Shown here: positions 45,378-51,979 of the stretch, one piece after another
Layout of the letters: every line of letters begins with the position of its first letter
Position numbering within the stretch: the stretch's first letter is position 1
Source of the DNA: Celeribacter baekdonensis
GTDB taxonomy: Bacteria > Pseudomonadota > Alphaproteobacteria > Rhodobacterales > Rhodobacteraceae
Reading direction: 5' to 3'
NCBI RefSeq assembly: GCF_003047105.1
Contig: NZ_CP028475.1
Location: forward strand, 372,001-436,000
DNA length: 64,000 bases
Translations under genes and position numbers: made by a program
The notes under the pieces: model-generated
The model's input: only the letters and a program-made list of their open reading frames with translations
The model's database searches: none
Told to the model about the DNA's origin: nothing

Positions 45378-46655
45378 TCAGCAAAGTGCCGCATCCAAAT
45401 CCGCGATCAGGTCATTTGCATCCTCAATCCCGATCGAGAGGCGCAAGACATTCGGGCCTGCGCCCGCTTTGATCAATTCTGCCTCGGTCAACTGGCTGTG
45501 GGTGGTGGAGGCCGGGTGAATGACCAGAGAGCGGGTGTCGCCCAGATTGGCCACATGCGAGAACAAGTCGAGCTTTGCCACCGTATCGACACAGGCCTGA
45601 TAGCCGCCTTTGAGCGCCACGGTGAACAATGCGCCCGCGCCGCGCGGACAAATCCGGGTTTGCAACTCGTAATAGGGCGAGGAGGGCAGGCCAGCGTAGG
45701 TCACCGCCTCAATCCGATCATCACCTTCCAACCAGCTTGCAATCTCACGCGCGTTTTGGACGTGTTTTTGCATCCGCAGGCTCAGGGTTTCGATCCCCAT
45801 CAGCGTATAATGCGCCGCTTGCGGGTTCATCGTCATGCCAAGATCGCGCAAGCCAATGGCGATAGAGTGGAACGTAAAGGCCGCAGGGCCAAATGTATCC
45901 ACGAAATCAAGGCCATGATAGGCGGGCTCTGGTTCGGACAGGGACGGGAATTTGCCCGAGGCGGCCCAGTCAAACGTGCCGCTGTCGACCACACAACCGC
46001 CGGTCACTGTGCCATTGCCGGTGAGGTATTTCGTGGTCGAATGCACCACCAGCGTCGCGCCGTGTTTGATCGGGTTGCACAGGTAAGGCGTGGCCGTTGT
46101 GTTGTCGACGATCAACGGCAGGCCCGCCGTTTTGGCAATCGCGCCAAGCGCGTCCAGATCGGAGATCACGCCGCCGGGGTTGGCGATGGTTTCACAGAAA
46201 ATCGCACGGGTGTTGTCGTCAATCGCATCGCGCACGGCGTCGAAATCGTCGAAATCGACGAATTTCGCCGACCAACCAAAGCGTTTGAAGGTTTGGGAAA
46301 ACTGCGTCAGCGTGCCGCCGTAGAGCTTGGTCGAGGCGACAACATTGCAGCCCGGCATCATCAGCGGAAACAGTGCCATGATTTGGGCGGCGTGACCGGA
46401 TGAACAGGTCACAGCGCCTGCGCCACCTTCAAGCGCGCAAATCCGGTTGGCCAGCGCCATCACCGTCGGGTTGGTCAGGCGCGAATAGATGTAGCCGACC
46501 TCTTCAAGGTTAAACAGGCGCGCCGCATGGGCCGCGTCTTTGAAGACATAGGATGTGGTTTGATAGATCGGCACTTGGCGCGCGCCGGTGGTGGGGTCTG
46601 GTTCGGTGCCTGCGTGAACTTGCAGCGTGTCAAAGCCCAATTTGCGGTCTGTCAT
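45378..46655 (-). CDS. metY: O-acetylhomoserine sulfhydrylase (Cys/Met metabolism PLP enzyme)
   Basis: A 425-residue PLP-dependent gamma-family enzyme. The N-terminal FDTLQVHAGTEPDPTTGARQVPIYQTTSYVF is diagnostic of the MetY subgroup. The PLP lysine is in VVHSTTKYLTGNGTVTGG, and SSGHAAQIMALFPLM and IFCETIANPGG complete the active site. It forms homocysteine from O-acetylhomoserine and sulfide. The start is at 46655, after a GGAGG-like site. It is convergent with the ccm operon. Confidence 0.94.
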   Translation of the reverse strand: MTDRKLGFDTLQVHAGTEPDPTTGARQVPIYQTTSYVFKDAAHAARLFNLEEVGYIYSRLTNPTVMALANRICALEGGAGAVTCSSGHAAQIMALFPLMMPGCNVVASTKLYGGTLTQFSQTFKRFGWSAKFVDFDDFDAVRDAIDDNTRAIFCETIANPGGVISDLDALGAIAKTAGLPLIVDNTTATPYLCNPIKHGATLVVHSTTKYLTGNGTVTGGCVVDSGTFDWAASGKFPSLSEPEPAYHGLDFVDTFGPAAFTFHSIAIGLRDLGMTMNPQAAHYTLMGIETLSLRMQKHVQNAREIASWLEGDDRIEAVTYAGLPSSPYYELQTRICPRGAGALFTVALKGGYQACVDTVAKLDLFSHVANLGDTRSLVIHPASTTHSQLTEAELIKAGAGPNVLRLSIGIEDANDLIADLDAALC

Positions 46656-47095
46656 GATGGTCCTCCCATTCGCGATTTGGGCGACCCTACCATGTGTTTA
46701 GGCGGTTTCAAGCATCGACGTTCTCAAGATGATTATGAAGAATGCGTAAATTGCCCGGCTCACCACCAGCCGGAGGGATGAGGGGGCTGGTGGTGAGCCG
46801 GGTCGCGAGAACATCGGAAGATCAGGCCCCGAAAGAGATCAGGGCCGGTGCAAAAGGCGCTATCGCGCCAAAATCATCACGGCAAAGAAAGGGACCAGCA
46901 ACAAAATTTCGCCAATGGGCAGCGGGATATGAGAGAGAATATGTTTCATGAGCTTAGATTTAGGGGCGAAAGGTTAATGTGTGATAACCGTGAACAGATG
47001 TGGAACGGAAACAATCGGTTTCCTGATTTGTTCATATTGCCACCTCCGTTATCCTGTCCCATTCTATGGTTCACTTCAGGTTGAAAAGGCGTGTC
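46656..47095. other. 440-bp gene-poor spacer with a large hairpin
   Basis: Between metY and the arsC-like gene I find no well-supported gene. The left third holds the 18-bp inverted repeat listed separately. On the minus strand at 46860-46949 there is a 29-codon frame (MKHILSHIP... with a hydrophobic core GEILLLVPFFAVMILA) that would encode a tiny membrane peptide but has no ribosome-binding site. The right third, about 46950-47060, is AT-richer and may hold the arsC promoter. Confidence 0.5.
46754..46802. repeat. Perfect 18-bp inverted repeat with 13-base loop
   Basis: CCCGGCTCACCACCAGCC (46754-46771) is followed after 13 bases by its exact complement (46785-46802). There is no T tract on either side, so it is not a standard terminator. 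It may be a mobile or regulatory repeat element, or the footprint of one. Confidence 0.85.
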
Positions 47096-47437
47096 ATGAC
47101 AACGATTTACCACAATCCCCGCTGTTCAAAATCCCGTGAAACCTTGGCGCTTTTACAGGCCGAAGGGATCACGCCCGAGGTGGTGCTTTACCTCGACACC
47201 CCAGTGTCACGCGCCAAATTGGCCGAGCTTGTTACTCGTTCTGGCCTGTCTGCGGCGGCGTTTTTACGTGCCAAAGAGGCGGAGGCCAAGCAGAGGGGTG
47301 TGAGTGCGGCGTCAGACCCAGAGGCGATTTTGGACGCCATTGCGGCCCATCCGCGTCTGATGGAGCGGCCGATTGTCGAGACAGCCAAAGGTGTGGCGTT
47401 GGGGCGGCCGCCAGAGGCGGTCAAAGCGGTGTTGTAA
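47096..47437 (+). CDS. arsC: ArsC-family reductase (glutaredoxin-dependent arsenate reductase-like)
   Basis: A 113-residue thioredoxin-fold reductase. The catalytic cysteine is in TIYHNPRCSKSRETLALLQAEG (CxxS form), with the family pattern SRAKLAELV and the Arg in LMERPIVETAKGVALGRP. This fits the glutaredoxin-linked ArsC/YffB group; no arsenic operon genes are nearby, so a role in arsenate reduction is only possible. The ATG at 47096 follows AAAAGG. It is convergent with the WYL regulator, 3 bp apart. Confidence 0.88.
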   Translation: MTTIYHNPRCSKSRETLALLQAEGITPEVVLYLDTPVSRAKLAELVTRSGLSAAAFLRAKEAEAKQRGVSAASDPEAILDAIAAHPRLMERPIVETAKGVALGRPPEAVKAVL

Positions 47438-47440
47438 CGC

Positions 47441-48181
47441 CTACATCTTGCCGTTCGTCGCGATCTTGTGCCCGTCATCACGCACCGGGGCACTCACAGG
47501 CCGGGTTTTCAATTCGGCAATATAGTCGCGCAAAAGTTGCACCCGGTGGGGGCGAAAACTTTGGTCCAAAAGCGTGAAACTGGTGATCGAATTGACGATA
47601 AATTGCCGAAACGCGCCTCTGAGCTGGCAGGAGGCCAAAAGCATCAACTCGCGGTCCAGATAGACAATGGCCAAAGGCCAGATCACGCGGTCGCTCATCT
47701 GACCCGCGCGGTCGCGATAGGTGATTTGGATCGCGCGCTCTTGCCAACAGGCCTCGCGCAGATCGGACATATCGACGGAGGGCGCCGCGGGCGTTTGATA
47801 GCGATGCACAAGGCCCACGGCATGATGGATGTGACGTTGTTTGTCCTCGGGCAGGGTGGCGGTGATTTTGGCCAGTGCATCGCGCGCGGCCTGCGCCAGT
47901 GCCGGATCGCCACGATGTTGCACTTCTGAGAGGCCCAAGACCAGCGCTTCAATCTCCAACTGACTTAATGTCTGGGGCGGCAAGGCGAAGTCCTTGGACA
48001 GGGTATACCCCAGCCCCGCTTCGCCCTCGATCCGCGCGCCCGCCAAACGCAGGCTCTCAATGTCGCGGTACAGCGTGCGTTCAGAGACGCCCAGCTCCTC
48101 TGCCATCCGGGCCGCCGTAACCGGGGCGGGCAGGCAGCGAAACAGGTGCATGACACGAAACAGACGGTCAGATTTGCTCAT
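47441..48181 (-). CDS. YafY-type transcriptional regulator (HTH and WYL domains)
   Basis: A regulator of about 246 residues. The N-terminal HTH_11 domain is in SDRLFRVMHLFRCLPAPVTAARMAEELGVSERTLYRDIESLRLAG, and the WYL domain spans about residues 130-220 (REACWQERAIQITYRDRAGQMSDRVIWPLAIVYLDRELMLLASC). WYL domains bind small ligands or nucleic acid. I set the start at the ATG at 48181 with AAAGGA before it. It is divergent from a GST gene, the probable target. Confidence 0.9.
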   Translation of the reverse strand: MSKSDRLFRVMHLFRCLPAPVTAARMAEELGVSERTLYRDIESLRLAGARIEGEAGLGYTLSKDFALPPQTLSQLEIEALVLGLSEVQHRGDPALAQAARDALAKITATLPEDKQRHIHHAVGLVHRYQTPAAPSVDMSDLREACWQERAIQITYRDRAGQMSDRVIWPLAIVYLDRELMLLASCQLRGAFRQFIVNSITSFTLLDQSFRPHRVQLLRDYIAELKTRPVSAPVRDDGHKIATNGKM

Positions 48182-48221
48182 AGGCTGTCCTTTTTCCTCA
48201 TCCCCATCCTCGCACAGTCCT

Positions 48222-48237
48222 ACTGACGGAAACTGAC
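48222..48237. promoter_or_regulatory. Direct repeat in the regulator-GST intergenic region
   Basis: ACTGAC occurs twice, at 48222 and 48232, spaced by exactly ten base pairs (one helical turn), between the divergent WYL regulator and GST genes. It is a candidate operator for the adjacent regulator. Confidence 0.35.
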
Positions 48238-48288
48238 AGGAGTATGGTGCCAGAGTGAGCCTCATTCGCAAAGCAAAAAGGACATGCC

Positions 48289-48912
48289 ATGCTGACGCTC
48301 TATCACGCCCCCAATTCGCGTTCGACGCGGATCATCACCCTGTTGATGGCCCTTGATGTCATGGATCAGGTGGAGATCCGTCTCACCGACATCCCGCGTC
48401 GGGACGGGTCGGGCAGGCGTGATCCGAACAATCCCCATCCCGAAGGCAAAGTGCCGTTTTTGGTCACCGAAGACGGCGAGACATTGCGTGAAAGCAATGC
48501 GATCATGCTTTACCTCTGTGATCGCTTCCCCTCTGATATTGCCCCAACAGTTGGCGCACCGGGGCGGGCGACGATGCTGTCCCTGATGGCATGGTACGGC
48601 AATGTGTTGGAGCCTGTTTTTGTGCTCAATGCGGTCGGGATCAACCATCCGGCGTTGGCCTCAACCTTTCGCGGCTTGCCAGAGGCACTCACAGCGCTGG
48701 CGGCGGATCTTGAGGGGCGCGATTACCTTTTGGGGGCAACGTATAGCGTGGCCGATCTGCTTTTGGCTTCGGCGTTTTTGTGGCTCCCTGAGGCTGTGCC
48801 GGATGTGCCGGTGATCAAGGACTGGGTGGCGCGTTGTGTGGCCCAACCCGTCATCGCACAAACCGCAGAATACGAGGTAAAGGCACAAAAAACGCTCGCT
48901 GATCGGGCCTAA
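48289..48912 (+). CDS. Glutathione S-transferase family protein
   Basis: A 207-residue GST with the thioredoxin-like N-terminal domain (MLTLYHAPNSRSTRIITLLMAL) including the GSH-binding HPEGKVPFLVTEDGETLRESNAI, and the all-helical C-terminal domain ending VKDWVARCV-like. Ser at the SRST position resembles the beta/theta-like bacterial classes. It is divergent from a WYL regulator and followed by a flavin reductase gene, hinting at a detoxification function. Confidence 0.9.
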   Translation: MLTLYHAPNSRSTRIITLLMALDVMDQVEIRLTDIPRRDGSGRRDPNNPHPEGKVPFLVTEDGETLRESNAIMLYLCDRFPSDIAPTVGAPGRATMLSLMAWYGNVLEPVFVLNAVGINHPALASTFRGLPEALTALAADLEGRDYLLGATYSVADLLLASAFLWLPEAVPDVPVIKDWVARCVAQPVIAQTAEYEVKAQKTLADRA

Positions 48913-48999
48913 GTCATTGCAAGCGCCGGGGGGTGCCTTCGGCGCGTTGCCAATCCGCGCGCAGTCTGTTTGTTTGGGCCGAACCGATTGAGAGGCCCG

Positions 49000-49617
49000 A
49001 TGCAGTTTGATTTCACCACACTTCCCGCCCGCGACCGTTACCGCCTCTTGACCAATTTCGTTGGGCCCCGGCCCATCGCCTTGGTCACGACGCGCAACCC
49101 GGATGGCAGCAACAACGCCGCCCCGATGTCGTTTTTCAACGTCATGTCTTCTGACCCGGCGCTTTTGGTGTTGGGCATTGCCTCCAAACCGGACCAAGAA
49201 AAAGACACCGCCACCAATATTCGTCGAAATGGCACCTGCGCCATTCATATGGTCGATATGGATTTGGCGGACACGATGTTGATCGCCGGGCTGTCGGTGC
49301 CCAATGGGGTGGATGAGCTGTCCTTGGCTGGGGTGGAAACCTCTGAGTGTGAGGTGATTGATGCGCCGCGAATTGCAGGGGCCGCCTGTGTGTTCGAATG
49401 TCGTGTGGAGCGGATTTTGGACTGGCCGAACCGGGTTTTGGTCATCCTTGAGGTGGTGCGGATGCATGTGCGCCCGGATTGTTTGGACGATGAGGGGCGT
49501 TATGTGAACCCCGAGACCTATCAACCGATCGCGCGGCTGCATGGCGATGCTTACATCACCTCGGATCGGCAATTTGAACTGACCGCCCCGGCGTTGGAGA
49601 GCGTGTTCAAACCCTGA
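49000..49617 (+). CDS. Flavin reductase family protein (FMN-binding split barrel)
   Basis: A 205-residue protein of the DIM6/NTAB flavin reductase family: FVGPRPIALVTTRNPDGSNNAAPMSFFNVMSSDPALLVLGI, then KDTATNIRRNGTCAIHMVD and the C-terminal PIARLHGDAYITSDRQFEL. It binds FMN and probably transfers hydride to it, or serves as the reductase for a partner oxygenase. The ATG at 49000 follows GAGAGG. It lies 71 bp before the DUF3445 gene. Confidence 0.88.
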   Translation: MQFDFTTLPARDRYRLLTNFVGPRPIALVTTRNPDGSNNAAPMSFFNVMSSDPALLVLGIASKPDQEKDTATNIRRNGTCAIHMVDMDLADTMLIAGLSVPNGVDELSLAGVETSECEVIDAPRIAGAACVFECRVERILDWPNRVLVILEVVRMHVRPDCLDDEGRYVNPETYQPIARLHGDAYITSDRQFELTAPALESVFKP

Positions 49618-49688
49618 TCTGGCTGGACTCATCCATGATCTGATCTGGCCTCTTTCTGCGGCCTCGTTTCCGGCGCAATCTGTCGTCT

Positions 49689-50486
49689 ATGGAACAGATT
49701 CTACAGACAAAACTGAGCTTTGCTCCTTGGGCCGATCCACGCACCCGGCGGTTGCCGGGGGTGGTGCCCTTTGAGCTTGAGGATTGGCTTGAGGTCGATA
49801 CGGCCTACGGTGCGCAAATGGCGCTGCGCGATCATTTGATTGCGACCCAACCCGATGAGGTCATGGGGCTGGATGTGAGCGCCCGGCCAGCCGCCGAGGA
49901 ATTATATGACATGGCTTTGGCGCTTTTGCCGAGGCTGGGGTTTGCGATCACGCAAGATGCGGTGACCCGGCCTGATGGCGTCATTGTGACGCTGGATCGG
50001 GACGCGCCGATCAAAACCCTCGCGCGGCTGATGCAAAATGATTTCTGTCTGATGCAACCGGACCCGACCGGCGCGAGCCCGGAAAGTGTGCTGACGGGGG
50101 GCGCGCTGTGTTTCCCCTCGGGCTGGCGTCTGCCGGAGAAATTCATGAAGCCGATGTTGCGCATTCACCAACCGATTGCGGCCTATACGCCGGAATTGGC
50201 ACTGCGAGTGCAGCGGCTTTTGGACGGGGTGCCGCCGGGACGGGGCCTCATGCGCGGCACCGCCTCGCGCTCGGATGCGCCTCTGAGTGATCCGCGTTCT
50301 GAGGGCGACTTGCGCCATGGATCACAGCAGTCGCGCTATATTCGGGTGGAGCGCCAAAGCCTTGTGCGCCTGCCGAACACGCGGGCGGTTGTGTTCACGA
50401 TCCATACACAAGTGGTACGGCCTGAGGCGCTGAGCCCGGATCAAGCCAAGGCACTGGCCGAGTTTCCCATTCGTCTGGCGGATTGA
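49689..50486 (+). CDS. DUF3445 family protein (heme-dependent oxidative N-demethylase-like)
   Basis: A 265-residue protein of the DUF3445 group, which includes heme-dependent oxidative N-demethylases of methylamine metabolism. Matching segments are LVRLPNTRAVVFTIHTQV, ESVLTGGALCFPSGWRLPEKFMKPMLRIHQPI and SRYIRVERQSLVRL; the conserved His in LRIHQPI is a plausible heme ligand. The enzymatic role for this member is unproven. The adjacent flavin reductase gene could supply electrons. Confidence 0.8.
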   Translation: MEQILQTKLSFAPWADPRTRRLPGVVPFELEDWLEVDTAYGAQMALRDHLIATQPDEVMGLDVSARPAAEELYDMALALLPRLGFAITQDAVTRPDGVIVTLDRDAPIKTLARLMQNDFCLMQPDPTGASPESVLTGGALCFPSGWRLPEKFMKPMLRIHQPIAAYTPELALRVQRLLDGVPPGRGLMRGTASRSDAPLSDPRSEGDLRHGSQQSRYIRVERQSLVRLPNTRAVVFTIHTQVVRPEALSPDQAKALAEFPIRLAD

Positions 50487-50582
50487 GGCCAGACGTCTGA
50501 CAGAACGGGGGCCTGATAGCACGAATCCTGACATATTATGTCAGGAGTGATGGGGGAAGATGTCTCAACAAGGAGGCAGATC

Positions 50583-51026
50583 ATGCGCAAATACTGGATT
50601 GGTGTCGCCGCTGGTGCCCATGTGGCGAAAGGGGTGGCGGAAGGCTTTGCCCAACTCGGCCATGGCAAACACACGCCGGTGCAACGGCTCTCTCTTGGCG
50701 ATTGGATCGCCTATTACGCGCCGCGTGAGGGCATGGGCGAGGGCGCACCCGTGCAAGCGTTCGTGGCCATTGGTGAAGTAACAAGCCCGGTCTATACCGC
50801 GCAACAAGCCCCCGGCTTTTGCCCCTATCGCCGCGATGTCGCCTATGTTGCAACGGCCAGACCAGCCCCCATTCGTCCGCTTCTACCACGCCTTAAATTT
50901 ATCCCGGATCAAACCCATTGGGGCATGCCGTTTCGACGGGGCGCCTTTGCGGTGTCACGCGATGATTTTGCGGTGATTGCAGGCGCGATGGGGGTGTCGG
51001 TGCCCGCGGAGGTTGGGCTGATTTGA
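50583..51026 (+). CDS. EVE domain-containing protein (UPF0310)
   Basis: A single EVE-domain protein of about 147 residues: KYWIGVAAGAHVAKGVAEGFAQLGHGKHTPVQRLSLGDWIAYYAPRE, VQAFVAIGEVTSPVY, PFRRGAFAVSRDDFAVIAGAMGV. EVE domains sit in a PUA-like fold and often bind modified bases in DNA or RNA. The ATG at 50583 has a very strong AAGGAGG site. It follows DUF3445 by about 96 bp. No restriction or methylation gene is adjacent. Confidence 0.9.
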   Translation: MRKYWIGVAAGAHVAKGVAEGFAQLGHGKHTPVQRLSLGDWIAYYAPREGMGEGAPVQAFVAIGEVTSPVYTAQQAPGFCPYRRDVAYVATARPAPIRPLLPRLKFIPDQTHWGMPFRRGAFAVSRDDFAVIAGAMGVSVPAEVGLI

Positions 51027-51042
51027 AAGGGGACGGTCCAGA

Positions 51043-51861
51043 TCACCACGCTCGCGCCTTTTCAAGGAACTCTTGCAGCAGCTCCGCCTGTATCAGCCCA
51101 GCAGAACTGGCTCTGGCGTAGGCGTCCGTGGCATAGGCAATCGCGCCCTCTTGATCTCCTGAAATCGCAATGGCCCAAGCCATCTCATACATGAGGGGCA
51201 CCGAGCTTGGGTAAAGGGTGAGACCTTCTTGTGCAATGCGGCGCGCATCTTTGCCGCGTTTGGCGAGATTATAGACATAGGTCAGCGTGTAGAGCACTGC
51301 ATTCGAGGTCGGTTCAATTTGATAGGCGCGTTCACAATAGGTCACCGCCAAATCAATCTCTTGGCGGGTGATAAGGACGTCGCAAAAGTCGCGCGCGTGG
51401 TATGCGCTTTGGGTCTGTGCGATCAAGGCATCCATGGTTTTGCGGTGCTCATCCCAAAGCTGGGCTGCCCCAAACCGATTCGCCACATCTTCGAGCATGT
51501 GCTCCTTTGCCCCTGTCCGTGCAGCCTCCGCGTCGTGGCGCATGTTCTGAGGTCTGTGCAACCTGTGGTAGGCAATGGCGCGCTGCGTATAAAAGAGGGG
51601 CCAAGCGGCCTCAAGCACCCTGTCATTCAAGACAAGGCTACAGCTTTTCACCACCCTTTGCGGGCGTGTCAGAGGATTTTGTTGGGTGCAGGCTTCGGCC
51701 TCCTCGGTCCAAATCTCTAAAAGACTATTGGGGCCCTCGTATTGGATAAGTGGGTCGCCATAGGGAGAGAGGTCTTCGCTGACTTGGATCAGATTGCTGT
51801 TGGACGCCATAGCCGGTTGCGAGAGAGCGAGAAGAAGGGCGAGGGGAAGACTGGAGAGCAT
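51043..51861 (-). CDS. Secreted tetratricopeptide-like protein of unknown function
   Basis: A protein of about 272 residues with a signal peptide (LSSLPLALLLALSQPAMA, cleaved near residue 19) and several weak TPR-like helices (ITYCERAYQIEPTSNAVLYTLTYVYNLAKRGKDARRIAQEGLTLYPSSVPLMYEMAWAIAISGDQEGAIAYATDAYARA). It is presumably periplasmic. I do not recognise a family beyond the repeat pattern. I use the ATG at 51861; a TTG at 51924 would add 21 residues. It is convergent with the EVE gene. Confidence 0.7.
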   Translation of the reverse strand: MLSSLPLALLLALSQPAMASNSNLIQVSEDLSPYGDPLIQYEGPNSLLEIWTEEAEACTQQNPLTRPQRVVKSCSLVLNDRVLEAAWPLFYTQRAIAYHRLHRPQNMRHDAEAARTGAKEHMLEDVANRFGAAQLWDEHRKTMDALIAQTQSAYHARDFCDVLITRQEIDLAVTYCERAYQIEPTSNAVLYTLTYVYNLAKRGKDARRIAQEGLTLYPSSVPLMYEMAWAIAISGDQEGAIAYATDAYARASSAGLIQAELLQEFLEKARAW

Positions 51862-51931
51862 GAAATCGACTTTGAGAAAAAGAGTTGCTCGGATGAGCGT
51901 AGCGCGATTTTGCCTCTTTGCCAAACAAACA

Positions 51932-51957
51932 AAAAGCCCCGCCGGAGCGGGGCTTTT
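51932..51957. terminator. Bidirectional terminator after acnA
   Basis: AAAAGCCCCGC (51932-51942) and GCGGGGCTTTT (51947-51957) form an 11-bp stem around CGGA with T tracts, 23 bp beyond the acnA stop. Confidence 0.9.
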
Positions 51958-51979
51958 CTATCTCAACCTGCTTAAAACC

